This document shows positions 1 through 8,251 of a stretch of DNA of 64,000 nt, piece by piece. Made by a program: the position numbers and the translations under genes. The notes below the pieces were generated by a model, which did no database searches, was not told where the DNA came from, and saw only the letters and a list, made by a program, of their open reading frames with translations. The DNA is taken from assembly GCA_036377415.1 (NCBI GenBank), contig DASUYK010000039.1:1-64000 (forward strand), given 5' to 3'. Position 1 is the stretch's first letter. The number at the start of each line of letters is the position of its first letter. Source of the stretch: DASUPK01 sp036377415. Lineage in GTDB: Bacteria > Actinomycetota > Thermoleophilia > Solirubrobacterales > 70-9.

Positions 1-9
1 CTCACCCAT
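1..9 (-). other. Possible start of the next minus-strand gene
   Basis: On the minus strand an ATG (positions 9-7) overlaps the stop of the acetyltransferase gene (TGA, 11-9) in a TGATG arrangement. This would be the first three codons (Met-Gly-Glu) of a gene leaving the window. Nothing more can be said from nine bases. Confidence 0.25.
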
Positions 10-458
10 CAGCGGAATTCCTTTCGCATCGCGACGTGCTCGATTCCGGCCTCCATGAAGGTCTCCCCGTCGGCGGCGTATCCGCCGGTGGCGTAGAAGC
101 CCTCGACCCGCCGCTGGGCGTGTAGGAGGACCGTCCGGGCCCCGGCGGCGCGCGCCTCATCCTCGGCCGCCGCGAGCAGCCGGGTGCCGACGCCCAGCCC
201 CCGGAGCCGGCGGCCCACCGCCATCCGCTCGAGTTTGCACGCCTCGCCTACAAAACGCAACCTGCAGGTTGCGACCACGCCGGATTCGTCCAACGCAACG
301 ATCTGAACGGCATCGTCGTCCAGTCCATCGAGCTCCTCCTCGAGCGCGACGCCCTGTTCGTCGCAGAAGACTCGGACGCGGAGGTCCTGCGCAGCAGCGG
401 CCTCCGCGGCGTCCCGCGCCGGCCGCACGGTGACGGTGGGCCGGCAGTCCGCGCTCAA
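9..458 (-). CDS. GNAT family N-acetyltransferase
   Basis: This 149-residue protein is a single GNAT domain, which transfers an acetyl group from acetyl-CoA to an amine. The acetyl-CoA binding loop is visible around residues 82-92 (RRLRGLGVGTRLL, the R-x-x-G-x-G pattern), preceded by the beta strand LERMAV. The N-terminal part, with VRVFCDEQGV, resembles the ElaA/YjcF-like subgroup in which the substrate is unknown. The start is TTG, the only start that keeps the first strand of the fold. It lies 22 nt downstream of the slipin gene on the same strand, so it may be the last gene of the NfeD-slipin transcript. The family is clear; the substrate is not. Confidence 0.85.
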   Translation of the reverse strand: MSADCRPTVTVRPARDAAEAAAAQDLRVRVFCDEQGVALEEELDGLDDDAVQIVALDESGVVATCRLRFVGEACKLERMAVGRRLRGLGVGTRLLAAAEDEARAAGARTVLLHAQRRVEGFYATGGYAADGETFMEAGIEHVAMRKEFR

Positions 459-480
459 CCGGGGTGTGTCCCGGCGTCCC

Positions 481-1257
481 TCATCGGCCCGCCTGGGCAG
501 CCGTCGCGCGGATCTGGGTGAAGGCTTCGATCAGATCGATCGGGAGCGGGAAGACGATCGTGGTGTTCTGGTTGACCCCCATCTCCAGCAGCGTCTGCAG
601 GTAGCGGAGCTGAAGCGTCGCCGGGTTCTTGGAGATGATGTCGGCGGCGGAGGCGAGCTTCTCGGCGGCCTGGAACTCGCCCTCCGCGTTGATGATCTTG
701 GCGCGCCGCTCGCGCTCGGCCTCGGCCTGACGGGCCATCGCCCTCTGCATCTGCTCGGGGATCTCGACGTCCTTGATCTCGACCGTGGTCACCTTGACCC
801 CCCAGGGCTCGGTCTGCTCGTCGATGATCTTCTGCAGACTCTCGTTGAGGCGCTCGCGCTCGGCGAGCAGCATGTCCAGGTCCGCCTTGCCGAGCACCGA
901 CCGAAGCGTGGTCTGGGCGATCTGCGAGGTGGCGAGAAGGAAGTTCTCGACCTCGACGATCGCGTTGTTCGGGTCGATCACCCGGAAGTAGCAGACGGCG
1001 TTCACCCGAGCCGGGACGTTGTCGCGGGTGATCACCTCCTGCGGAGGGATGTTGAGAGTCACGGTCCGCAGGTCGACCCTGACCATGCGGTCGATGATCG
1101 GGATCAGGATGATCAGCCCTGGCCCCTTCTGGGCGATCAGCCGGCCGAGCCGGAAGATCACGCCGCGCTCGTACTCGCGCAGGACCCGGATCGCGGAGCC
1201 GAGGAAGATCAGCAGGAAGAACGCGACGACTACGACGACACCGATCGCTACAGCCAT
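481..1257 (-). CDS. Slipin / SPFH (band 7) membrane protein
   Basis: The protein has 258 residues. One N-terminal hydrophobic segment (about residues 3-25, VVVVAFFLLIFLGSAI) is followed by an SPFH/band 7 domain beginning REYERGVIFRLGR and containing NIPPQEVITRDNVP, the stomatin/slipin pattern. A charged coiled-coil segment rich in Ala, Glu and Arg (QRAMARQAEAERERRAK) follows. Slipins oligomerise on the inner face of the membrane and organise membrane microdomains. The gene sits 5 nt after an NfeD gene, the standard partner: NfeD and slipin form a conserved operon, and the NfeD OB domain is thought to bind the SPFH ring. Family assignment is firm. Confidence 0.93.
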   Translation of the reverse strand: MAVAIGVVVVVAFFLLIFLGSAIRVLREYERGVIFRLGRLIAQKGPGLIILIPIIDRMVRVDLRTVTLNIPPQEVITRDNVPARVNAVCYFRVIDPNNAIVEVENFLLATSQIAQTTLRSVLGKADLDMLLAERERLNESLQKIIDEQTEPWGVKVTTVEIKDVEIPEQMQRAMARQAEAERERRAKIINAEGEFQAAEKLASAADIISKNPATLQLRYLQTLLEMGVNQNTTIVFPLPIDLIEAFTQIRATAAQAGR

Positions 1258-1262
1258 TGCAG

Positions 1263-1730
1263 TCAGGCCCCTTTCTCGACGGTTGCCGGGTCAGCGTCGG
1301 GGATCGGCTCCACCACCAGGGTGAGCCCGTCCACCGACTTCACCCGCACTCTAGTGCCTAGGCCGATCCCCCCCTCGTCCGCGCTCCGCGCCTCCCAGAG
1401 CGCGCCTCCGGTGAAGACCTGGCCGGAAGGATCGAGCGGCTCCCGCACCTCGCCGATCGAGCCGACGATCTCCTCCCATCCGGTGCGGACGGGCTCGTCA
1501 CGATGGGCGGCGAGCACCTTGCGGGCGGCGAAGATCACGAAACCGCCGAGGATCAGGCCCGTTGCGATGATCGCCGCGACCGGGAGGTCGTGACCCGCGT
1601 CGCGGTAGGCGAAGCCGGCTCCGACCACGCAGGCGACCCCGAGCATCCCGAGGACGCCGCCGGGAGCGCTCGACTCGGCGATGAACAGGACCAGCGCGAG
1701 GACCAGAAGCGCGATCGCGAGCTCGGTCAT
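1263..1730 (-). CDS. NfeD family membrane protein
   Basis: This 155-residue protein is the short NfeD form. It has hydrophobic segments at about residues 3-20, 25-42 and 50-70 and a C-terminal OB-fold domain starting near residue 85 (EEIVGSIGEVREPLDPSGQV). It lacks the N-terminal ClpP-like protease of long NfeD proteins. It is the first gene of a pair with the slipin downstream; together they are expected to form a membrane scaffold complex. A GATAAT box ends 6 nt before the ATG, so the transcript is probably leaderless. Confidence 0.92.
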   Translation of the reverse strand: MTELAIALLVLALVLFIAESSAPGGVLGMLGVACVVGAGFAYRDAGHDLPVAAIIATGLILGGFVIFAARKVLAAHRDEPVRTGWEEIVGSIGEVREPLDPSGQVFTGGALWEARSADEGGIGLGTRVRVKSVDGLTLVVEPIPDADPATVEKGA

Positions 1731-1736
1731 CGGTCC

Positions 1737-1742
1737 ATTATC
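1737..1742 (-). promoter_or_regulatory. -10 box of the NfeD-slipin operon (leaderless)
   Basis: GATAAT on the minus strand, 6 nt before the NfeD ATG. A TTGATG lies 19 nt upstream (1762-1767) and could be a -35. Confidence 0.5.
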
Positions 1743-1831
1743 CCGTCCCCGGGCGTTTCGCCATCAAACGGGTTTGCGCCAACATCGAACGGATCACTCC
1801 GGTCGGTGCGCCCGTCCATCAGAGCTCGCAT

Positions 1832-2422
1832 CTACCGCGCGTAGCGCTCGATGTCGGCGATCAGGTCCCCCTCGTCGCCGTAGACGCCGGGATGGGTGAA
1901 GACGAGCTCGCCGGAGCGGTCGTAGAATGCGGTCGCCGGAAACGCCTGTGGCGGGCCCCCGAGCTCCTGGGCGATCTCGAGGTCGGGGTCGCTGAAGGAC
2001 GGATAGGGCAGGGGAAGCTCGCCGAGGAAGCGCTCTGCGGCCTCCTCGGAGTCGGTCGAGTCCACCCCGAGGAATGCGATCTCCCCGCCGCGTCGCTCAG
2101 CCGCCGACTGGAACCACGGGAACTCGTACCGGCATGGCCCGCACCACGAAGCCCACTTGTTGACGATGATCGGGAACCCCCGGAGCCCGGCGATTCGCTG
2201 CTCGAAGGCGTCGGTGCCTCCATCGAGCAGTTCGTTCGCCTCCGAGCGGATCGCCGCGAGCGGCGCCGGCGCACCCTCCAGCGATGCGGTCGCCTCCTCC
2301 ACGCTCAGGCGGGAGTCGGGGTTTCCCGCTCCATCCTCGCCGCCGCAGGCGCCCGCACCGGCCGTGGCGAGCGCCGCCGCGAGCGCGAGCGCAACCAGCC
2401 GCTTGGTCAGCGTGGTGTCCAC
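1832..2422 (-). CDS. TlpA-like thiol-disulfide oxidoreductase, lipoprotein
   Basis: The protein has 196 residues. It begins with a lipoprotein signal peptide ending in a lipobox (AGAC, Cys at about residue 26), so it should be anchored outside the cytoplasmic membrane. The thioredoxin fold follows, with the redox motif WCGPC in KWASWCGPCRYEF (about residue 92) and the cis-Pro region PATAFYD. TlpA/ResA/CcmG proteins reduce disulfides outside the cell, often for cytochrome c maturation. This would suit the ccm genes further along, though they are in a different transcript. The start is GTG with AGAGGA 5 nt upstream. It diverges from the helicase gene. Confidence 0.9.
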   Translation of the reverse strand: MDTTLTKRLVALALAAALATAGAGACGGEDGAGNPDSRLSVEEATASLEGAPAPLAAIRSEANELLDGGTDAFEQRIAGLRGFPIIVNKWASWCGPCRYEFPWFQSAAERRGGEIAFLGVDSTDSEEAAERFLGELPLPYPSFSDPDLEIAQELGGPPQAFPATAFYDRSGELVFTHPGVYGDEGDLIADIERYAR

Positions 2423-2605
2423 TTTTCCTCTCAGGAGTACGGGTCCGCGATCAAGAGTGCTTTAATTCCTAGCGGTCCATCAAGTTCCTGGACCCAGGGA
2501 GAGCCCGGAGCGGAGAAGCCGTATCTCGGGTGTCACCCGTGATCAGGCCAATTGCGCCTCGCCATGATTTCGAATCGCGGGGAGCGGCGGATCAAAGAGC
2601 CTCAG

Positions 2606-5185
2606 ATGGCAGAACAGACCAAGGCGGCCGCCAAGGCGGCGAAGGCGCCGAGCAGCGCCGACATCGAGCGAGCCCGGGAGTTCGCGCGAGAGCCCTTCCT
2701 GCTCGAGGGTGAGAAGCCGAAGGACCTGGCTTCGGGCACACCGCGGCGGCGGGCGCTCGACGCCGCCCTCGCCGAGATCAACGACGGTCGGGAGTCGCCG
2801 AGTGTCGAGTGGCGGCGGGATTTCTCCCTCATGCTCGGACTCGAGCGGTTGCTCTCCGAGGACGATCCCCACCTGGCCGACGGCGCGGAACTCAACGCCC
2901 ACCAGGTGGACGCGCTCTCTGGGACGCTCGCTGCGCTGATCACGGACGTCCAGGAGCGAATCAACGGCCACCCATGGAAGGGCAACGGGGCCGCACCGGC
3001 CTCCGCCGAGGCGGACGAGGCCGCGGAGCCCGATGCCAGCGGTAACGGCGCAGAGGCGATCGAGGGCGACGAGGAGGAGGCGACCGAGGCGGAGGAGGCA
3101 GAGGACTGGCAGGGCGAGGAGGACGAGGACGTCGTCGCGGAGGCCCCCGAGGATCCTGGCGCCAGTCGGCGGTTCTGGTTCGAGCACGCCACCGGCGCCG
3201 GCAAGACCGTCGCCGCCGTCGGCTTCGTCGAAGCCTCCCGCACGGGCGGGATCCTGATTCTCACCCACCGCCGGAACCTCGTCGACCAGTTCATCGGCGA
3301 GATCTCCGATCGCGGCTACGCGGACCGCCTCTCGCCGCCGCTCCTCGACGGAACCGACCATCCCTACGGCCCGGTCACCGTCGAGACCTACCAGTGGTTC
3401 GTCCGCAACGCGGGACGGATCTCCGACGCCTACTCGATCGTGGTCTGCGACGAGGCCCACACCGCGCTCGGCGAGAAGACCAGCGGCTGCATCCGGAACT
3501 GGCCAGGTCCGGTCTTCATCGGGATGACCGCGACGGGCGCCCTGATCGCCCGCCACGTCGCCGATCTCTTCCCCACCCAGACCTCGCGCTTCGATCTCGC
3601 CCAGGCGGCCCGCCGCGGCGTGATCGCGCCGTTGCGCTGCGTGCGGATCCCGCCGGGCCCCGGGGTCCGGACGATCGCGAAGGTGCCGCTGCGCAAGGGC
3701 GAGGTGGATCAGGACTTCGACCAGGAGGAGCTGGCCAAGCTCCTCGACCAGACGCCGTTCAACGTCGCGATCGCCGATCTCTACCGGTCGCGCTTCCGCC
3801 GGGTCCCGGGCGTCGTCTACACGGCGGGGGTCAAGCACGCGAACAACGTCGCCAAGGCGTTCCAGGACGCCGGGATCAACGCCCGCGCCGTCTCCGGCGA
3901 GACGCCGAAGCGCGAGCTCGCCGAGATCCTCGCCGGGTTCGAGCGCGGCGAGGTCGACGTCCTCTGCAACGCGATGCTCCTGGCGGAGGGCTGGAACTCC
4001 CCCCGGGCGACGATCTGCATGCACCTCGCCCCAACCGCCTCGCGCCGGGTCTACCAGCAGCGGGTCGGCCGGGTCACGCGGCGAAATCCCGGCAAGGAAG
4101 CCGGGCTGGTACTCGACTTCGTCCATCCAGCTACGACGCACGACGAGACGATCGTCACCCTGCACAGCCTGCTCGATCGAGACGTCTACCGCGGCGGCGC
4201 GATCGTGGTCGGCCCGGTGCGCCGCGGCCGCGGCCGGCGCGTGCGTGTCGAGAAGCGGGTCGTCCCCGTCTCGGATGACTCGAATCGCCGGCTCCGGGTG
4301 CTGGAGCGGGAGCTCTGGCGGATCGCGGTCGAGAACCTGAACCACTCCGAGCAGCACGTCTGGGCGGCCCTCGCGGGGGCGCGGGTGAACCCGTCAGGGT
4401 GGCGCCGCGCGAAGGCGATGCTTCAGCACGACTCGACCAGGGAGCTCCGACGCCGGTTCCTGCTCACCTGCGTGCAGCGAAACCGCAACCAGCAGCTCCG
4501 CGCGAAGGCGCTCTCGGAGATCGCCGCGCTTCGCGATCCCGACGCGTTCGACGACGCGATCGACACGGTCGGCACCTGGTCGCGTGACGATCGCCGCGCC
4601 GGCACGAAGGTCCTCCTCGAGGCGCTCGCCGAGCGCCGGATCGGCCGCCGCGATCAGGCGCAGGCCTGGGTCTGGCGACTCGCCGAGTACACCCGCGATC
4701 TGCATGAGGAGTACGCGGTCCAGCGCTGGCCGGAGACGAAGCGGCTGCTGGGCCTGCTCGTCAACTCGTCCGGGCGGGCTCACGGGCGGAACGCCCGCCG
4801 GCTGGTCCACGCGGCCCGGAACCAGGACCGCCGGCTCGCCGCTGCCCTGCTCGCCGCCGGGGTGGCCCACACGCCCGAGGGCGAGGAGGTCCTGCGCGGA
4901 GCGCGGATGCGCGCCGCCCGCAAGCCGTCGGCGGTCGCGCGAGAGCTGCTTCGCAACTTCCCCAAGTCCGGCGGCCGGCGGCGCAGACGCAAGCGGAAGG
5001 GCGGATCCCAGGACGGAGCGGGAAAGAACGGCGGGAGGGGGAACGCGCCGGAGGAGCGGATCGACGGCCACGAGCTGGAGGACGGGCTGGAGCCCGAGGA
5101 GCTCTCTGCCCAGAACGGGGCGGGCGCGGATTCCGAGGAGCCGGGGGACGACGAGGTCGAGGCCGCCGAGGCGGCCGACGAGTAG
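2606..5185 (+). CDS. SF2 DEAD/DEAH-type helicase with acidic insertion
   Basis: From the ATG at 2606 the protein has 859 residues. Helicase motifs are intact: a Q-like HQ at residues 99-100, Walker A HATGAGKT (Lys200), DEAH in VVCDEAHTAL, IGMTATG, and C-terminal motifs AEGWNSPRATICMH and QQRVGRVTR. The HQ and Walker A are about 100 residues apart, separated by a roughly 60-residue stretch that is mostly Glu, Asp, Ala and Gly (about 128-187). After the helicase core comes an alpha-helical Arg-rich region and a tail that is first basic (GGRRRRRKRKGG) and then acidic. No nuclease or methylase domain is seen. In-frame TTG (2552) and ATG (2564) lie upstream; 2606 is chosen because an AAAGAG precedes it. 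The substrate is unknown. The stop codon directly abuts the birA stop on the other strand. Confidence 0.85.
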   Translation: MAEQTKAAAKAAKAPSSADIERAREFAREPFLLEGEKPKDLASGTPRRRALDAALAEINDGRESPSVEWRRDFSLMLGLERLLSEDDPHLADGAELNAHQVDALSGTLAALITDVQERINGHPWKGNGAAPASAEADEAAEPDASGNGAEAIEGDEEEATEAEEAEDWQGEEDEDVVAEAPEDPGASRRFWFEHATGAGKTVAAVGFVEASRTGGILILTHRRNLVDQFIGEISDRGYADRLSPPLLDGTDHPYGPVTVETYQWFVRNAGRISDAYSIVVCDEAHTALGEKTSGCIRNWPGPVFIGMTATGALIARHVADLFPTQTSRFDLAQAARRGVIAPLRCVRIPPGPGVRTIAKVPLRKGEVDQDFDQEELAKLLDQTPFNVAIADLYRSRFRRVPGVVYTAGVKHANNVAKAFQDAGINARAVSGETPKRELAEILAGFERGEVDVLCNAMLLAEGWNSPRATICMHLAPTASRRVYQQRVGRVTRRNPGKEAGLVLDFVHPATTHDETIVTLHSLLDRDVYRGGAIVVGPVRRGRGRRVRVEKRVVPVSDDSNRRLRVLERELWRIAVENLNHSEQHVWAALAGARVNPSGWRRAKAMLQHDSTRELRRRFLLTCVQRNRNQQLRAKALSEIAALRDPDAFDDAIDTVGTWSRDDRRAGTKVLLEALAERRIGRRDQAQAWVWRLAEYTRDLHEEYAVQRWPETKRLLGLLVNSSGRAHGRNARRLVHAARNQDRRLAAALLAAGVAHTPEGEEVLRGARMRAARKPSAVARELLRNFPKSGGRRRRRKRKGGSQDGAGKNGGRGNAPEERIDGHELEDGLEPEELSAQNGAGADSEEPGDDEVEAAEAADE

Positions 5186-5920
5186 TCAGTCCTCGATCGC
5201 CAGGTGCACCTCTCCCGCGCCGAGGGCGATCCTCTCCCCGCCGGCATCGACGACGAGGTGGCCCCGGTCATCGATCTCCTGCGCGGTGCCCGAGCCGCCC
5301 TCCCATGAGATCCGCCTGCCGCACAGCGCGTCGCGGGCGCGGTACGCGTCCAGCACCTCCTCCGCGTCGGCATCGGTCCAGCGCCCGAGCGCCTCGTTGA
5401 GGGCGGTGAGGGCCAGCGGGAGGCTCGGGGCGCTCCCGGGGCGCCGGGCATTCTTTGCCTCCGTCGGGAGCAGGGAGGTCGCCGTCTCGCGCAGCTCCGC
5501 CGGAAAGTCCTGATGAGGGATCGCCACGTTCAGTCCGACCCCGATCACCGCCCAGCCCTCGTCGGAGCGCGCCTCGACCAGGACCCCGGCGACCTTCCTC
5601 TCCTCGATCCAGACGTCGTTCGGCCACTTCACCTGGCAGCGAACCGGGGCGACCGCCTCGGCGGCTTCGCAGACGGCGAGTGGGACCGCGAGCGGCAGGA
5701 GCGGGGAGCGGTCGGGCGCATGCGGCCGGAGGAGCGCCGAATAGAGCAGGCAGCCTCCGGGTTGCGCGAACCAGGCATGCCCCCGCCGGCCGCGGCCGGC
5801 GGTCTGCTCGGCGGCTGTCACGACCAGGCCGCCGGGAGCGCCGGCTCCGGCGAGCTCCTTCGCCCGCTCGTTGGTCGAGTCCGTGCGGCGAAAGTGGCGG
5901 TGGGGACGACCGAAGATCAC
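5186..5920 (-). CDS. birA: Biotin--[acetyl-CoA-carboxylase] ligase
   Basis: This enzyme activates biotin with ATP and attaches it to the biotin carboxyl carrier protein. The 244 residues cover the catalytic domain (TDSTNERAKELA near the N-terminus, the biotinyl-AMP loop TAGRGRRGHAW, KWPNDV, and GVGLNV) and the small C-terminal domain. There is no N-terminal winged helix, so it is the non-regulatory (class I) type. The start is GTG at 5920, overlapping the SAM hydrolase stop in GTGA. A longer reading frame runs upstream but is antisense noise over the SAM hydrolase gene. It is the last gene of the nine-gene heme/ccm run. Confidence 0.93.
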   Translation of the reverse strand: MIFGRPHRHFRRTDSTNERAKELAGAGAPGGLVVTAAEQTAGRGRRGHAWFAQPGGCLLYSALLRPHAPDRSPLLPLAVPLAVCEAAEAVAPVRCQVKWPNDVWIEERKVAGVLVEARSDEGWAVIGVGLNVAIPHQDFPAELRETATSLLPTEAKNARRPGSAPSLPLALTALNEALGRWTDADAEEVLDAYRARDALCGRRISWEGGSGTAQEIDDRGHLVVDAGGERIALGAGEVHLAIED

Positions 5921-6741
5921 AGGGGACGCAGTGTGACCTCGCTGTCGCGCTCGAGGTTCATCAGGCCGGCGGCGCTGCCGCCGCTGACCGCGAGGGCCAG
6001 CGCTCCCGAGGAATCCTCGAACAGCAGGACGTCCGCCGGGCCGACGTCGGCGAAGGTCCTCGCCCAGAGCGCCTCGAAGCGGCCGTCCGGGGCCCGAACC
6101 TCGAGGCGCTCGCCCTCGCGCAGCGGTCCGTCGGCGAGCATCGAGGCGTCGAGGTTGAGCGTGACGTTGCCGTAGCCATCCGTGTGGATCGCGTTGGCGG
6201 TCACCTCCTCCGCATCGATCCGCGGTGCCGGGAGGTGGAGGGACGTGAGCGAGGCCGGGTCGATCGGCTCCCCGGCCTCCTCCAGTCTGGCGCCGAGCGA
6301 GAGGTGGGCGGCGACCGGCGCGAACAGGTCGCGGCCGTGGAATGTCGCCGAGACCGGCTCGAGCCGGAAGGGGGATCGGGAGAGCTCGACGCCATCGAGC
6401 GCCCCGCCCAGGCGGTCGAGCGCCCGGGAGAGGAGGCCGTTGTCGGGGCCGACCAGGAACCGGCCCTCGCCCGCCGCCACGGCCACCGCGCGCCGCGCCG
6501 ACCCGACTCCGGGATCGACGACCGCGAGGTGTACTCCCGGGGGACACGAGGGAAGCGCGTTCGCGAGCGCGATCGCACCCTGGCGGACGTCCTGGCGCGC
6601 GATCCCGTGACTCAGGTCGATCAGAGGCGCGCCGGGCGCGATCTGGGAGATCACGGCGCGGCAGACGCCGGCGAACTCGTCCTCGTAGCCGTAGTCGGAG
6701 AGGAAGGTGATCGGCCGCGGCGTCGCCACTGGCGAATCCAA
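5917..6741 (-). CDS. SAM hydroxide adenosyltransferase (DUF62, chlorinase/fluorinase family)
   Basis: The 274 residues match the SAM hydrolase family, which splits S-adenosylmethionine to adenosine and methionine using water. Characteristic stretches are FLSDYGYEDEFAGV at the N-terminus, IDLSHGI, the substrate loop VVDPGVGS with GPDNGLL, and the C-terminal DGYGNVTLNL. Halogenase members of this family need a dedicated insertion loop, which I cannot identify here, so hydrolysis is more likely than halogenation. It lies 4 nt after cobA/hemD, whose methyltransferase domain consumes SAM; a link through SAM or its product is possible but is inference. Confidence 0.88.
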   Translation of the reverse strand: MDSPVATPRPITFLSDYGYEDEFAGVCRAVISQIAPGAPLIDLSHGIARQDVRQGAIALANALPSCPPGVHLAVVDPGVGSARRAVAVAAGEGRFLVGPDNGLLSRALDRLGGALDGVELSRSPFRLEPVSATFHGRDLFAPVAAHLSLGARLEEAGEPIDPASLTSLHLPAPRIDAEEVTANAIHTDGYGNVTLNLDASMLADGPLREGERLEVRAPDGRFEALWARTFADVGPADVLLFEDSSGALALAVSGGSAAGLMNLERDSEVTLRPL

Positions 6742-6745
6742 TCAA

Positions 6746-8251
6746 TCAGCCGGCGGCGGCGCTGAGAAGAGCCTCGACCAGGCCTTCGATGTCGTGACGC
6801 TCGGCCTCGATGTCGACCTGGAGGCCGGACTCGCGGATCGCCTCGCTCGTGATCGGGCCGATCGAGACGATCCGGGCCCGCTGGGGGAGGCGGCCGTCGA
6901 CCGCCTTGACGAAGTTCCGCACGGTCGAGGAGGAGGTGAAGGTGACGAAGTCCGCCTCCTGGGCCCGATCGATCGCCTCCGGCGCGGGGGATTCTGCGAC
7001 CGTTTCGTAGAGGGGGACGACGTCCACCTTCGCTCCCCGCTTGCGAAGGGCGTCGGGGAGGAGCTCGCGCGCCTCGGCGGCGCGGGCGACGAGCACCGGC
7101 TTGCCCTCGAGCTCGAGCCGGTTCAGCGCTTCGACCAGCTCCTCGGCGACGAAGCGCTCCGGAACGATGTCCGCGACGATCCCGTGCTCGGCCAGCGCCA
7201 TCTCGGTGCCGGCCCCGATCGCGGCGACGCTCGCGTTGGCGAGCGCGCGGGCATCGCGGCCCTGGGTGGCCATCGCCTCGAAGAGGAGGCGGACGCCGTT
7301 CGGGCTCGTCAGGCAGACGAGCGTGTAGGCGTGGAGGTCATCGACCGCGCGGCGGACCTCGTCGGTGTCGATCCGCGGCTCGATCCGGATCGCGGGCAGC
7401 TCGATCGGCTCGGCGCCGAGCGCGACGAGCCGCCGGGAGAGCTCGCTCGCCTGGGCGCGGGCTCGCGTCACCACTACCCGCCTCCCGTGGAGCGGCCGCG
7501 ACTCGAGCCATGCGATGCGCTCGCGGCGTGCGGCGACCGCTCCAACGATCGTGACGGACGGTGGGCGGATTCCCGCCTCCGCGGCCGTGTCCGCGATCTC
7601 CGAAAGCCTCGCGGACACCGTCCTCTGATCCGGAAACGTGCCCCGCTCGATCACCGCCGCCGGCTCGTCGGCGGATCGGCCGGCGGCGATCAGACGCTCG
7701 GCGATTCGGGGCAGCGCCCTGACGCCCATGTAGAAGACGAGGGTGCCGGGGAAGGGGGCGAGGGCGTCGTAGTCGAGCGCGGAGTCCTCCTTCTCCGGGT
7801 CCTCGTGACCCGTGACGAAGGCGACCGCCGAGGAATCGTCTCGGTGGGTGACTGGGATGCCGGCGTACGCTGGGGCCGCGACCCCGGCGGTCACCCCCGG
7901 CACCACCTCGAAGGGAATTCCCGCAGCGGTGAGCGCCTCCGCCTCCTCGCCCCCGCGCCCGAAGACGAAGGGATCGCCGCCCTTCAAGCGGACGACGATC
8001 CTCCCCTCGCGCGCCCGCTCGATCAGCAGCTCCGCGATCCGGTCCTGGGTGACACTCGCCGCGCCCGGCTCCTTTCCGACGTAGAGCACCTCCGCGTCGG
8101 TGCGCGCGGCGGCGAGCGCATCGGCCGGGATCAGCCGGTCGTGGACGATCACTTCGGCGGCGACGATCAGCTCGAGCGATCGCGCCGTCATCAGTCCCGG
8201 GTCGCCGGGGCCGGCTCCCACCAGGTACACGATCCCGGGCGTCTCGTTCAT
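6746..8251 (-). CDS. cobA/hemD: CobA-HemD fusion: uroporphyrinogen-III methyltransferase / synthase
   Basis: This 501-residue protein carries two activities of tetrapyrrole synthesis. Residues 1-245 are the SAM-dependent uroporphyrinogen-III C-methyltransferase (VYLVGAGPGDPGLMT, LKGGDPFVFGRGGEE, PGVTAG, GIPVTHR). From about residue 250 the protein is uroporphyrinogen-III synthase (HGRRVVVTRARAQASEL, TSPNGVRLLFEA, TFTSSSTVRNF). HemD makes uro'gen III from the HemC product, and CobA diverts it to precorrin-2, hence siroheme and cobalamin. The ATG at 8251 overlaps the hemC stop in ATGA; an upstream extension of the frame is spurious. Such fusions are known in several phyla. Confidence 0.95.
   Translation of the reverse strand: MNETPGIVYLVGAGPGDPGLMTARSLELIVAAEVIVHDRLIPADALAAARTDAEVLYVGKEPGAASVTQDRIAELLIERAREGRIVVRLKGGDPFVFGRGGEEAEALTAAGIPFEVVPGVTAGVAAPAYAGIPVTHRDDSSAVAFVTGHEDPEKEDSALDYDALAPFPGTLVFYMGVRALPRIAERLIAAGRSADEPAAVIERGTFPDQRTVSARLSEIADTAAEAGIRPPSVTIVGAVAARRERIAWLESRPLHGRRVVVTRARAQASELSRRLVALGAEPIELPAIRIEPRIDTDEVRRAVDDLHAYTLVCLTSPNGVRLLFEAMATQGRDARALANASVAAIGAGTEMALAEHGIVADIVPERFVAEELVEALNRLELEGKPVLVARAAEARELLPDALRKRGAKVDVVPLYETVAESPAPEAIDRAQEADFVTFTSSSTVRNFVKAVDGRLPQRARIVSIGPITSEAIRESGLQVDIEAERHDIEGLVEALLSAAAG

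Noticed and set aside
430..1593. 387-residue plus-strand frame over the slipin and NfeD genes
   Set aside because: No recognisable domain. The minus-strand slipin and NfeD frames have clear family motifs.
5917..6741. Fluorinase or chlorinase activity for the SAM hydrolase
   Set aside because: I cannot identify the insertion loop needed for halide use, and the gene is in a heme operon without halometabolite genes. Plain SAM hydrolysis is more likely.
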